Under the pieces are notes generated by a model that saw nothing but the letters and a program-made list of their open reading frames with translations, did not search any database and was not told the origin of the DNA. From assembly GCA_947501685.1 (NCBI GenBank), contig CANMWQ010000001.1:1-64000 (forward strand): a stretch of 64,000 bases of DNA, read 5' to 3'. Of this stretch, positions 27,194 through 34,362 are shown in pieces. The number at the start of each line of letters is the position of its first letter. The first letter of the stretch is position 1. The translations under genes were made by a program, and so were the position numbers. The stretch is from an uncultured Litoreibacter sp. Its GTDB lineage: Bacteria; Pseudomonadota; Alphaproteobacteria; Rhodobacterales; Rhodobacteraceae.

Positions 27194-27260
27194 AGGGCTT
27201 CGCCCTCTGGACTGGCCTGCGGCCCGCCCATTCACCCAGCATATTTCTGGCAAAAAGAAG
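27194..27260 (-). repeat. REP-like intergenic repeat, copy 1
   Basis: Read on the minus strand: CTTCTTTTTGCCAGAAATAT, then GGGCCGCAGGCC, then the hairpin AGGGC-gaa-GCCCT (27194-27206). It has the same three-part architecture as the copies at 37406, 41631 and 46346: a Y-rich block ending AAATAT/C, a GCCGC-type stretch, and a G-rich hairpin. It lies between the convergent complex I and cdsA genes, 3 nt beyond the cdsA stop. Confidence 0.6.
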
Positions 27261-27262
27261 CT

Positions 27263-28222
27263 TTATGCGCCGTAGAAGTAGCGCGTGAGGTGGAAGAAAA
27301 CCGGGGCGGCGAAGACCACGCTGTCCATCTGATCCACAAAGCCGCCCTGACCGGGGATGAGATGGCCCCAGCTTTTCACGCCGCGATCATGTTTGATGGC
27401 GGACAGAACCAATGAGCCGCCGACGCCGATCAGGTAGATGATGAGCGCAATCAGGGCGGCGGCCCAAGGCGTGAAGGGCGTGATCCAAAAGAGCAACAGA
27501 CCCAGTCCGGTGGCGGCAAGCGTGCCGTAGAACACACCTTCGCGGGTCTTGGGAGAGAGGTCAGAGGCGAGGCGCTTTTTGCCAAACCGCCGCCCGGTGT
27601 AATATTCGGCCAGATCGCCCAGCTGCACCACCAGTACCAGAAAGGCGATCAGCAGCACCGAGCGTCCCGTTGAGCCTTCAATGTCCAGCGTCACCAAGGC
27701 CGGGATATGCGACGCGCAGAAGACGCAGATCATCAGACCCCATTGGGTCTCGGACACGCGGGACAGAAAATCGCGCCCGTCACCACGGATAACCGACAGG
27801 ATCGGCAGGATCAGGAACGCATAGACCGGCACGAAGATCGAGAACAGCCCGTCAGCCCCCATCCAGACCAGCAGATATTGCACCGGGAACACTACGTAGA
27901 AGGCAGCGATCAGCGCCCAGTGATCCGCCTTTGTCTTGCGCGTCAGTGTCAGGAATTCGCGCAGCGCGGCAAAGGAGGCAAAGGCAAAGAGCAAGATCAC
28001 ACCGGAGCGTCCGACCAGCAGCGCAATGGCCAGCAGAAACACCAAACCCCACCAGGAATGCAGCCTTGTGACATAGGTCTCGACGGTGGGGTGGGAGCCG
28101 TGGCGCGCCAGACGGTAGCGCAGAATTTCGCCTGCGATGGTTGCGACAATCAGCAGCGCGCAGGCCGCACCAAACAGCACGACGATAGAGGTGCTGGTTT
28201 CGGTTGGCATGTCGGGGATCAC
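27263..28222 (-). CDS. cdsA: phosphatidate cytidylyltransferase
   Basis: Integral membrane enzyme making CDP-diacylglycerol from phosphatidic acid and CTP. The 319-aa protein has about eight hydrophobic segments and the family signature SAIKHDRGVKSWGHLIPGQGGFVDQMDSV near the C-terminus, with the metal-binding Asp of VDQMDS. The GTG start at 28222 forms a GTGA overlap with the stop of plsC; an ATG four codons later is the alternative. Together with plsC it converts lysophosphatidate to CDP-diacylglycerol. At 319 aa it is somewhat longer than E. coli CdsA. Confidence 0.88.
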   Translation of the reverse strand: MIPDMPTETSTSIVVLFGAACALLIVATIAGEILRYRLARHGSHPTVETYVTRLHSWWGLVFLLAIALLVGRSGVILLFAFASFAALREFLTLTRKTKADHWALIAAFYVVFPVQYLLVWMGADGLFSIFVPVYAFLILPILSVIRGDGRDFLSRVSETQWGLMICVFCASHIPALVTLDIEGSTGRSVLLIAFLVLVVQLGDLAEYYTGRRFGKKRLASDLSPKTREGVFYGTLAATGLGLLLFWITPFTPWAAALIALIIYLIGVGGSLVLSAIKHDRGVKSWGHLIPGQGGFVDQMDSVVFAAPVFFHLTRYFYGA

Positions 28223-28872
28223 GAGGCGGCCTCCTGACCTGGGTCGCGCATCGGCATCAGCGCGGTCAGGGCGGCGGCGCTGCGGGTCAGGAAGGCGTCT
28301 TTGCTTTCGCCTTCCGTGACATGTAGCGGGCTGCCGAACACCACGGTGCAGCCGAGCGGAACCGGGATCACCTCTCCCGAGGGCATCACTGAGGCGATAT
28401 TGTCGATCCAGGTGGGGACCAGGTCAATCTCGGGCCGGGCCTTGGCGATATTGTAGAGTCCCGCCTTGAACGGCAGCAGCGGATCGTCGCTGCGGTTGCG
28501 CCCGCCCTCGGGGAAGATAATGATCGACGCCCCTTCATCAAGGGCGGCGACGATCTTGGCGATCGGGTCTTCGGTTTGATGTTCTGAGCGGCGATCAATC
28601 AAAATGGCGCGGAACACCTCGGGGCCGATAAAGGCGCGGGCCTTGGTTTTCAGCCAGTAATCCGCGGCGGCTACGGGACGTGTGACGCGGCGCAGGGCAG
28701 GGGGCAGCACGGTCCACACGATTGGCAGGTCGGCGTTTGAGGTGTGATTGGCAAAGTAGATGCGCTGTCGCGCGGTGGGCTCGATGCCGCGCCAATCGGC
28801 GCGAGGCGCGGTGATGAATTGGGCAAACAGGGCCAGAAGCTGTCCGGCGATATTGGCAAGGATGCGGCGCAT
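28219..28872 (-). CDS. 1-acyl-sn-glycerol-3-phosphate acyltransferase (PlsC-like)
   Basis: Transfers an acyl chain to lysophosphatidate. The 217-aa protein has the NHxxxxD motif in IYFANHTSNADLPIVW (about residue 50) and the second motif IIIFPEGGRNRSDDP, with the EG typical of AGPATs. Start MRRILANIAG at 28872 follows AAAGGA; the track adds 35 residues that cross a terminator. It is coupled to cdsA by a GTGA overlap. It may be the second PlsC paralogue of the genome, since such cdsA-linked copies are often additional to the housekeeping one (inference). Confidence 0.82.
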   Translation of the reverse strand: MRRILANIAGQLLALFAQFITAPRADWRGIEPTARQRIYFANHTSNADLPIVWTVLPPALRRVTRPVAAADYWLKTKARAFIGPEVFRAILIDRRSEHQTEDPIAKIVAALDEGASIIIFPEGGRNRSDDPLLPFKAGLYNIAKARPEIDLVPTWIDNIASVMPSGEVIPVPLGCTVVFGSPLHVTEGESKDAFLTRSAAALTALMPMRDPGQEAAS

Positions 28873-28929
28873 AAGGTCCTTTGGCGTATAGGTCCAGCCA
28901 CCGTGAAGCGAAGGCTGCGACAGTTCAAG

Positions 28930-28966
28930 AAAAACCGCGCCCCGGCAATGATGGGCCGGGACACGG
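28930..28966 (-). terminator. intrinsic terminator behind yiaAB
   Basis: On the minus strand, CCGTGTCCCGGC pairs with GCCGGGGCGCGG (12 bp, including two G-U pairs) around an 8-nt loop and is followed by TTTTT. It ends the pspA-yiaAB transcript and separates it from plsC-cdsA. Confidence 0.8.
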
Positions 28967-28986
28967 GGGAGCAGCATTTCTATGCG

Positions 28987-29274
28987 CTAGCTGTCCTTGT
29001 CTGCGGAGACGTAATCCTCCAGCAGCTTTTCATTGCGCGCCGTCTCGATGCGCTGGATGCGGTCCGCGGCGATGCGTTCGTCAAAGCGGTATTTCACGAA
29101 GTTGATCAGGCTCACGCAGAGCATCAGGACGGCGATGGCCCAATAGCCTTTGGTTGAAAGCGGCACGTCGGGCGACATGTAGAGGCTCAACGCCAGCATA
29201 CCGAGAGAGATGAAGGCGCCCGCCAGATTAACCAGCATGATCAAGGCGTTGTCGTTGTTGGAATGTCCAAACAT
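28987..29274 (-). CDS. YiaA/YiaB-family inner-membrane protein
   Basis: A 95-aa protein with a pair of membrane helices (MLVNLAGAFISLGMLALSLYM and KGYWAIAVLMLCVSLINFVKY) and a charged cytoplasmic tail (DERIAADRIQRIETARNEKLLED). This two-helix unit with GYW...F is the YiaAB domain. It lies 30 bp downstream of the pspA-like gene on the same strand and ahead of a terminator, so the two form a two-gene operon. YiaAB could be the membrane anchor or sensor partner of the PspA-like protein; that is inference from the operon. Confidence 0.82.
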   Translation of the reverse strand: MFGHSNNDNALIMLVNLAGAFISLGMLALSLYMSPDVPLSTKGYWAIAVLMLCVSLINFVKYRFDERIAADRIQRIETARNEKLLEDYVSADKDS

Positions 29275-29304
29275 GATGTGTCTCCAGTTGTGTAAATTGA
29301 GGGG

Positions 29305-29982
29305 TTAAGATTTGGCTTTGAGGCGTTTCAGGACATCCGCCCCGGTGCTGCGGGTCGCGTCGCCGTAACCTTGGTCAGCCATCCGGTTGCCCAACGTGTC
29401 ATGGCTAAGGTCGCGGTTGATCTCGGACAGGATTTCGGACTGCTCGAACGGGTCCTCGTGGCCCAGCACCTGGGCGATCAGCTCTTCGGCCTCCTCGACG
29501 CTGGATTGCGAGCGGATGGTGGTGTTCAATCGGCTCTGGATGTGCTGCTCGTGGCGCACGGCTTTCGCGGAGACGAGGCCTTGTTTCAGGTCAACGATCC
29601 GACGGTGGCCGGTTTCCACCGAATGACGCAGCTGGGTGATACGGGCGTCCAACCGGTCCACGGTCTGGCGGCGTCCGTCATGCTCATTTTCCAGCGCGGC
29701 GATGGCGTCGGCGGCTTGCGCGGCCATGTCGCCATTGCCGTCTTTCAGGGCCAGCTTGGCGCGCGCGGTCAAGTCACTGATACGCGATTTGACGGAGGCG
29801 GCTTGCTTTACCTCGGCGCGGTGGCGTTGGATCAGCGAGGCCAGCGTGCCTTTGGCGGCCTGCAGCGAGGCCTTGGCTTCGCGGATTTTTTGTTCGATCA
29901 GCTCAATCGCATACGTGTCTCTGACACGCTCCTCGGCACGGGCATTCGCGCCGATCATGATCGTTTTCAAAGTCCCAAACAT
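29305..29982 (-). CDS. pspA: PspA/IM30-family membrane-stress protein
   Basis: A 225-aa protein of almost continuous coiled coil (KIREAKASLQAAKGTLASLIQRHRAEVKQAASV...), close to the length of E. coli PspA. PspA/Vipp1 proteins form ESCRT-III-like helical scaffolds on damaged or lipid-stressed membranes. A divergent N-terminal helix, MFGTLKTIMIGANARAEERV, replaces the usual GIFSRFxDIxxANxN. The AGGAG ribosome site is 7 nt before ATG. Three TGAAC-N3-GTTCA palindromes lie 29-99 bp upstream, directly behind the tetR gene. No pspBC or pspF homologues are present, so control must differ from the E. coli system. Confidence 0.85.
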   Translation of the reverse strand: MFGTLKTIMIGANARAEERVRDTYAIELIEQKIREAKASLQAAKGTLASLIQRHRAEVKQAASVKSRISDLTARAKLALKDGNGDMAAQAADAIAALENEHDGRRQTVDRLDARITQLRHSVETGHRRIVDLKQGLVSAKAVRHEQHIQSRLNTTIRSQSSVEEAEELIAQVLGHEDPFEQSEILSEINRDLSHDTLGNRMADQGYGDATRSTGADVLKRLKAKS

Positions 29983-30010
29983 AGGTCATCTCCTAAACAT
30001 CGCGTAAAAT

Positions 30011-30023
30011 TGAACGCTGTTCA
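30011..30023. promoter_or_regulatory. TetR-type operator O1 (TGAACGCTGTTCA)
   Basis: First of three upstream palindromes TGAAC-N3-GTTCA, ending 28 bp before the pspA start codon, where it would overlap the promoter core or the transcript start. The same 5-bp arms with 3-nt spacer recur at 30046, 30069 and 30704. Confidence 0.7.
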
Positions 30024-30045
30024 CAAAATGAAGATGAGTGATTCC

Positions 30046-30058
30046 TGAACGCAGTTCA
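30046..30058. promoter_or_regulatory. TetR-type operator O2 (TGAACGCAGTTCA)
   Basis: Second palindrome of the array, centre 35 bp from O1. Identical arms; spacer GCA. Confidence 0.7.
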
Positions 30059-30068
30059 AGAATAAATT

Positions 30069-30081
30069 TGAACGATGTTCA
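30069..30081. promoter_or_regulatory. TetR-type operator O3 (TGAACGATGTTCA)
   Basis: Third palindrome, centre 23 bp from O2 and just 6 bp past the stop codon of the tetR gene. Identical arms; spacer GAT. Confidence 0.7.
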
Positions 30082-30087
30082 AAAAAA

Positions 30088-30717
30088 TCAGGATTTCTGG
30101 CCTAAGTTACTGAGTATAAGAGAAATCATTCTTTCCAAATGCTCGGTCGGCACCGCCGAAATACGCTTTTCCAGCCCCAAAAGCACAATGCCATGGATCG
30201 AAGAGAACAGCCCGCGGGTCATCAGCATCGCATCCGCAGGGGCCATATCCGGGAAGTTGCGCATCAGCGGTTTGGCGATCAGACCCAACAGCTGCTCCAG
30301 CTCGGTCATATACCAGTCGGGCACGTCTTGGTCGGTAGACATTTCCAGATCAAACAGCGTCCGCCACGCATGGGTGTTGGTCATCGCGAAATCCAAATAC
30401 GCGTGGCCCATGGTTATCAACGTGTCCACAGGCGTCGCATCGGGGGAGGCGTTGACGGCCTCAACCACGTGACTGCCCAGCCGCTTGAACGTGCGCCCGT
30501 TCACGGCCATCACCAGCTCGTTCAGGTCGCCGAACACGTTGTAAATTGCTCCGACGGCGCAGCCGGCCTCCTTGGCCAGATCGCGGGCGCGGATTTGTTC
30601 AATGCCGCCTGTGGTGATCCGCGCCTCGCCCAGATCAATGAGCTTCCGCCGCAACTCTGCACGCTTCTTTTCAACCTTGCCTGCCATCACGTCCTCAATA
30701 TCTTGAACTGCGTTCAT
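30088..30717 (-). CDS. TetR-family regulator, probable repressor of pspA-yiaAB
   Basis: A 209-aa protein with the TetR HTH in ARDLAKEAGCAVGAIYNVFGDLNELVMAVN (about residues 40-70) and a helical ligand-binding half. It sits upstream of pspA on the same strand with only the operator array between them. Its own start codon overlaps a fourth copy of the palindrome, so autoregulation is likely. Start MNAVQDIEDV at 30717 is chosen because the upstream part of the ORF runs toward the tRNA gene. The ligand is unknown; with a PspA target, a lipid, fatty acid or membrane-active compound is a reasonable guess. Confidence 0.85.
   Translation of the reverse strand: MNAVQDIEDVMAGKVEKKRAELRRKLIDLGEARITTGGIEQIRARDLAKEAGCAVGAIYNVFGDLNELVMAVNGRTFKRLGSHVVEAVNASPDATPVDTLITMGHAYLDFAMTNTHAWRTLFDLEMSTDQDVPDWYMTELEQLLGLIAKPLMRNFPDMAPADAMLMTRGLFSSIHGIVLLGLEKRISAVPTEHLERMISLILSNLGQKS
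30704..30716. promoter_or_regulatory. TetR-type operator O4 at the tetR start codon (TGAACTGCGTTCA)
   Basis: Same TGAAC-N3-GTTCA palindrome as O1-O3, here overlapping the ATG of the tetR gene (30715-30717). This position fits direct autorepression. Confidence 0.6.
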
Positions 30718-30787
30718 ATTGGCATGGCTGAGACGTGTAAGGAAAGGGTTGCGTTTGGACCGACGCCGCCGCAAAAACGTCCCGCAC

Positions 30788-30864
30788 GGTCCCTTAGCTC
30801 AACTGGATAGAGCAACTGCCTTCTAAGCAGTAGGTTGCAGGTTCGAGTCCTGCAGGGATCGCCA
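30788..30864 (+). tRNA. tRNA-Arg (anticodon TCT)
   Basis: A complete 77-nt cloverleaf. The acceptor stem GGTCCCT pairs with AGGGATC, the D arm is AGCTCAACTGGATAGAGCA, the anticodon stem-loop is ACTGC-CTTCTAA-GCAGT with anticodon TCT, the T arm is GCAGG-TTCGAGT-CCTGC, and CCA is encoded at 30862-30864. It reads AGA codons, which are rare in GC-rich genomes. No integrase or repeated 3' end is visible nearby, so there is no sign of an island at this tRNA. Confidence 0.96.
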
Positions 30865-30914
30865 TCAATTCCGCAGGCCCCGGCCCGCGATCTGTTTCCT
30901 GGGAGGATACGACA

Positions 30915-31937
30915 ATGACCGCCACCATGACCGCCGCGCATTTTCGCGGCAACAAAACCTTCAGCGTGGATCAGATCGACATTCCGGCCCCTGCGGCGGG
31001 CGAGGTGCCCGTGCGCATCTCCTATTGCGGGATTTGCGGCACCGACATGCATATCTATCACGGCAATATGGATGCGCGCGTTGGCACGTCTCGGGTGATC
31101 GGGCATGAAATGTCCGGTGTCGTGGATGCGGATGCGGAAGGCTTCACCAAGGGCCAGAAAGTGGTCATTCGCCCGCTTGATCATTGCGGCGACTGCCCGG
31201 CTTGCAACGCGGGCCATCAGCATATCTGCCACAAGCTGAAATTCCTTGGCATCGACACAGATGGCGCGATGCGCGAGATCTGGAACGCGCCCGCTCACAC
31301 GTTGCATATCCTGCCCGATGATATCCGCATGGACCACGCCGCACTGATCGAGCCGGTGGCTGTGGCCTGTCACGATGTGCGCCTGTCGAACCTGAAAGCA
31401 GGCGAAGACGTTCTGGTCATCGGGGGCGGGCCCATCGGCGTTCTGGTCGCCATGGTCGCGCGTGACGCGGGCGGCAAAGTTATGATCTCCGAGGTGAACA
31501 AGCACCGCCTTGCCATCATGGAGAAGCTGGGCTTCGACACCATCAACCCCGCGGAACAGGACCTGCCCGCCGAGATTGCCAAACGCACCGGCGACAAGGG
31601 CGCAGACGTGGTCTTTGAGGTCTCCGGCACGCAACCCGGCGTCGACGCCATGACCGCCTGTGCGGCCACCAAGGCCCGCATCGTGATGGTTGCGATCCAC
31701 GCGGCCAAGCCGCAGGTCGACATGTTCCAGTTTTTCTGGCGCGAGCTGCAATTGATCGGTGTCCGGGTCTATGAACCGGAGGATTATGACAAGGCGATTG
31801 AACTTGTGGCCTCCGGTGCCATCGACGCTGAGACCGTGATCACTGACAAGGCCCCGCTGGCCGATATCCAAAAAGCGTTCGAGGCGCTCGACGCCAGCCC
31901 AACGGCGCTAAAAAGCCTGATCAAGGTGGAGGCGTAA
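30915..31937 (+). CDS. zinc-dependent medium-chain dehydrogenase (sugar/threonine dehydrogenase-like)
   Basis: A 340-aa NAD(P)-dependent MDR enzyme. Catalytic zinc ligands are Cys in SYCGICGTDMHIY, His-Glu in VIGHEMSG and Glu in LIEPVAVACHDV. The structural zinc lobe is complete (CGDCPACNAGHQHIC), and the Rossmann motif is VIGGGPIG. The pattern fits L-idonate/sorbitol/threonine dehydrogenases. The partner SDR gene starts 3 bp downstream, suggesting consecutive oxidation and reduction of a sugar acid (for example idonate-gluconate type reactions). GGGAGG precedes the ATG. No transporter or regulator of the pathway is adjacent. Confidence 0.85.
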   Translation: MTATMTAAHFRGNKTFSVDQIDIPAPAAGEVPVRISYCGICGTDMHIYHGNMDARVGTSRVIGHEMSGVVDADAEGFTKGQKVVIRPLDHCGDCPACNAGHQHICHKLKFLGIDTDGAMREIWNAPAHTLHILPDDIRMDHAALIEPVAVACHDVRLSNLKAGEDVLVIGGGPIGVLVAMVARDAGGKVMISEVNKHRLAIMEKLGFDTINPAEQDLPAEIAKRTGDKGADVVFEVSGTQPGVDAMTACAATKARIVMVAIHAAKPQVDMFQFFWRELQLIGVRVYEPEDYDKAIELVASGAIDAETVITDKAPLADIQKAFEALDASPTALKSLIKVEA

Positions 31938-31940
31938 CCC

Positions 31941-32702
31941 ATGAGCATGTTTGATCTCTCCGGAAAAACCGCACTGGTCACCGGCTGCAAACGCGGCATC
32001 GGGCGCGGCATGGCCGAAGCCTTGGCCGCCGCCGGGGCCGATATTGTAGGCGTCAGTGCGACACTTGAAGCCTCCGGCAGCGAGGTCGAGAAGGCCGTCA
32101 CCGCTATGGGCCGCGACTTCAAAGCCTATCAATGCGATTTTGGCGACCGCGACGCATTGCGCGCCTTCGCGGCCCAAATCGATGCGGACGGCGCAGCCCC
32201 CGACATTCTGATCAACAACGCAGGCACCATCCTGCGCAAACCCGCCGCCCACCACGAGGACGAGCTGTGGGACAGGGTGATCGAGGTGAACCTCAACGCA
32301 CAATTTGTGCTCAGCCGGGAGATCGGCCGGGGCATGGTTGCGCGCGGCTCGGGCAAGATCGTCTTCACCGCGTCGCTGCTGACCTATCAGGGCGGGATCA
32401 CTGTGCCGGGCTATGCGGCGTCCAAAGGCGGGATCGGTCAGCTGACCAAGGCGCTGGCCAATGAATGGGCCCAGCACGGCGTCAATGTGAACGCCATCGC
32501 GCCGGGCTACATCGCGACCGACAACACCCAAGCGCTGCAAGACGACGCAGCGCGGTCCAAATCCATTCTGGAGCGCATTCCGGCCGGGCGTTGGGGCAGG
32601 CCGGAAGATTTTGCGGGGGCGGCGGTGTTTCTCAGCTCAGCGGCGTCAGATTACGTGCATGGCACGATCCTGACCGTCGATGGCGGCTGGATGGGGCGCT
32701 AG
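31941..32702 (+). CDS. short-chain dehydrogenase, 2-deoxy-D-gluconate 3-dehydrogenase (KduD)-like
   Basis: A 253-aa classical SDR. The cofactor motif is TGCKRGIGRGMA, NNAG is in ILINNAGTIL, the catalytic Ser lies in FTASLLTYQGG, and Tyr-x-x-x-Lys is GYAASKG. The C-terminus is TVDGGWMGR, as in KduD and gluconate 5-dehydrogenases. It lies 3 bp after the zinc dehydrogenase, so it is co-transcribed. A two-enzyme sugar-acid operon is likely; the exact substrate is inferred only from similarity to KduD. Its stop overlaps the end of the convergent irr gene by 4 bp. Confidence 0.83.
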   Translation: MSMFDLSGKTALVTGCKRGIGRGMAEALAAAGADIVGVSATLEASGSEVEKAVTAMGRDFKAYQCDFGDRDALRAFAAQIDADGAAPDILINNAGTILRKPAAHHEDELWDRVIEVNLNAQFVLSREIGRGMVARGSGKIVFTASLLTYQGGITVPGYAASKGGIGQLTKALANEWAQHGVNVNAIAPGYIATDNTQALQDDAARSKSILERIPAGRWGRPEDFAGAAVFLSSAASDYVHGTILTVDGGWMGR

Positions 32703-33115
32703 GTTTTCCGCAAGCGGATCACCACATCCACCTTGGAGATTTCGGTGCCATCCGGCGCGTCCGGCAGGCCCGCGATCTTCAGCTCTTCTTTCGGGGCATC
32801 GGTTAACTCGCGGCTGTCCTCCCAGAAGAAATGCGGGTGGTCGTCAACGCGGGTATCAAAATAGGATTTCGTCCCATCCACCATAACTTCGCGGATCAAC
32901 CCGGCATCGCAAAAGGCGCGCAGCGTGTTGTAGACGGTGGCCAGCGACACGGTCTCCCCGGTGGTGGAGGTCGCGGCATGCAGGCTTTCGGCGGTGACAT
33001 GGCGGTTCTCACCATCGCCCACCAACAGCTCGGCCAACGTTAGCCGCTGCCGGGTCGGGCGCAGATTGCCGGTGGCTAGCCATGCACTGCTGCGCGTCAT
33101 TGATTTCGTCGTCAT
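32699..33115 (-). CDS. irr: iron response regulator Irr (Fur family)
   Basis: A 138-aa Fur-family protein, shorter than Fur. The winged HTH contains LRPTRQRLTLAELLVGDGENRHVTAESLHAA and VSLATVYNTLRAFCDAGLI; the metal/heme region shows DDHPHFFWEDSREL, the counterpart of the His-rich motif of Irr. In Rhizobiales and Rhodobacterales Irr represses or activates iron and heme genes under iron limitation. It is divergent from fabA, an arrangement that recurs in this family. Heme binding cannot be read from sequence; the N-terminal heme-regulatory Cys-Pro is absent. Confidence 0.9.
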   Translation of the reverse strand: MTTKSMTRSSAWLATGNLRPTRQRLTLAELLVGDGENRHVTAESLHAATSTTGETVSLATVYNTLRAFCDAGLIREVMVDGTKSYFDTRVDDHPHFFWEDSRELTDAPKEELKIAGLPDAPDGTEISKVDVVIRLRKT

Positions 33116-33166
33116 TTCGGTGCGTCCCTTACGTTCCTGCCGTAATATATGGCCTTTACCCCTTTA

Positions 33167-33180
33167 AATTCAAATGAATT
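33167..33180. promoter_or_regulatory. inverted repeat in the irr-fabA spacer
   Basis: AATTCA-AA-TGAATT is an exact dyad inside TTTAAATTCAAATGAATT, midway between the divergent irr and fabA genes. It is loosely like the AT-rich Irr box (TTTAGAA-type arms). It may control irr, fabA or both; evidence is symmetry and place only. Confidence 0.35.
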
Positions 33181-33277
33181 CCCCAAGACGCTTCGTCGCG
33201 CCGACCTTGCAAGCGCCGCGCGCGCGATGCTACAGCCGAAGCGAATTGAAACAACACCTTCGGGGCAGGGGCGCGCT

Positions 33278-33787
33278 ATGTCTGATTTTCCAACCAGCTT
33301 TGACAGGGACGCCCTGCTGAAATGCGCACGCGGAGAGCTGTTTGGCCCCGGAAACGCACAATTGCCTGAGCCTCCGATGCTGATGATGGACCGGATCACT
33401 GACATCTCCGGCGATGGCGGGGCGCATGGCAAAGGCCACGTGCTGGCGGAGTTCGACATTACCCCTGAGCTGTGGTTCTTCGATTGCCATTTTCCCGGCA
33501 ACCCGATCATGCCCGGCTGTCTTGGCCTGGATGGGCTATGGCAGCTCACTGGCTTCAACCTCGGCTGGCGCGGCTGGCAGGGGCGCGGCTACGCGCTGGG
33601 CGTGGGCGAGGTGAAGCTGAAAGGTATGGTGCGGCCCGACCGCAAGATGTTGACCTACAAGATCGACTTCACCAAGGCGATCCAAACCCGCCGTCTGACC
33701 ATGGGCGTGGCCGACGGCATCGTGGAGGCCGATGGCGAGGTGATCTACGAGGTCAAAGACATGAAGGTCGCCTTGTCGGAAAGCTAG
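33278..33787 (+). CDS. fabA: 3-hydroxydecanoyl-ACP dehydratase/isomerase
   Basis: Dehydrates 3-hydroxydecanoyl-ACP and isomerises trans-2 to cis-3-decenoyl-ACP, the branch point of unsaturated fatty acid synthesis. At 169 aa it has the standard length when started at [10 protein letters not shown] (33278, behind AGGGG); the track starts 43 codons too early. The catalytic His and Asp lie in [24 protein letters not shown]. In related bacteria fabA is followed at once by fabB and fabI; here about 1.6 kb of unrelated sequence intervenes. Confidence 0.95.
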   Translation: MSDFPTSFDRDALLKCARGELFGPGNAQLPEPPMLMMDRITDISGDGGAHGKGHVLAEFDITPELWFFDCHFPGNPIMPGCLGLDGLWQLTGFNLGWRGWQGRGYALGVGEVKLKGMVRPDRKMLTYKIDFTKAIQTRRLTMGVADGIVEADGEVIYEVKDMKVALSES

Positions 33788-33915
33788 GCTTCTGTACCTT
33801 CTGCGCCAGCCCCCTTACCGCGGGACGCCGCACGAACATCTTAAGTGATCGCGCCCAGCGCGCCGCTTGAGCAGGTCAAGATTCGCAGCACATGTAAGGC
33901 CTCTGGAGGAAGTGC

Positions 33916-34089
33916 ATGAGTTTCTGGACGATGTGCATGTCACAATTCTCACGGCAAAGGGAGCGCTATGCCGCGATGGATCGCGCACCTTCTTATTTGT
34001 GCGAAAATTCCCGCCCCAGCTCAAAGTCTTTTGCATGCCGCGAGACACGGCCAGAAGTGGCGCAGCACAGAAAGCTGCCGCGCGCGTGA
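33916..34089 (+). CDS. possible 57-aa protein with a strong ribosome site
   Basis: ATG at 33916 follows GGAGGA by 5 nt and opens a 57-codon frame, MSFWTMCMSQFSRQRERYAA..., ending in TGA at 34087-34089. It is Cys/Arg/Ser-rich and resembles no family I know. Composition is unusual, so it may be fortuitous; the ribosome site is the only positive evidence. It is below the length limit of the ORF track. Confidence 0.25.
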   Translation: MSFWTMCMSQFSRQRERYAAMDRAPSYLCENSRPSSKSFACRETRPEVAQHRKLPRA

Positions 34090-34290
34090 CCCCATTTGCC
34101 GGTGGTAACTGAACCTTTAAGCTCAATTATACAGAGAGTTACGCGCCCACATCCCCCAAAAAGATGTCCCGGTGACGTTGCTCTGCCCGAGCCAACTTCG
34201 CCGGGGCGGGCCGTGAAGTTATCCCTGAAATCGTTGTTTTGGACGGGTGGCTACGCTCATCACGGGGACGTGGTTTGTAGTGATCAGGAT

Positions 34291-34322
34291 CTAGGCCTAG
34301 TGTTAGTTGCAGACGTAACTAA
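34291..34322. promoter_or_regulatory. adjacent dyads upstream of the DM13 gene
   Basis: A perfect 10-bp palindrome CTAGGCCTAG (34291-34300) is followed by TTAGTT-N8-AACTAA (34303-34322). They lie 41-72 bp before the DM13 start codon, where a regulator of the DM13-SPW pair would be expected to bind. Assigned by symmetry and position only. Confidence 0.35.
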
Positions 34323-34362
34323 TAGCGTCCTTCAAACCTTAGACAGAAACTGGATCTGACTC

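Larger units (their letters stand above)
33788..34362. other. non-coding or degenerate stretch between fabA and the DM13 gene
   Basis: About 570 bp. Apart from one possible 57-aa ORF (next entry) there is no convincing gene; overlapping ORFs on both strands have poor composition. Near the right end there are short dyads (separate entry). It looks like inserted or decayed DNA inside the fab locus, with no transposase remnant that I can recognise. Confidence 0.5.

Noticed and set aside
30788-30920. Genomic island at the tRNA-Arg gene
   Set aside because: No integrase, no direct repeat of the tRNA 3' end was seen, and the adjacent genes have host-like composition.
30714-31871. 385-aa minus-strand ORF across the first sugar dehydrogenase gene and the tRNA
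   Set aside because: It would read through the tRNA-Arg gene antisense and the coding strand of a dehydrogenase with complete zinc motifs; composition is that of a shadow frame.
34096-34359. 87-aa plus-strand ORF and the other ORFs of 33815-34359
   Set aside because: No ribosome sites, low-complexity composition and no family. Only the 57-aa frame at 33916 has a good ribosome site and it was listed with low confidence.
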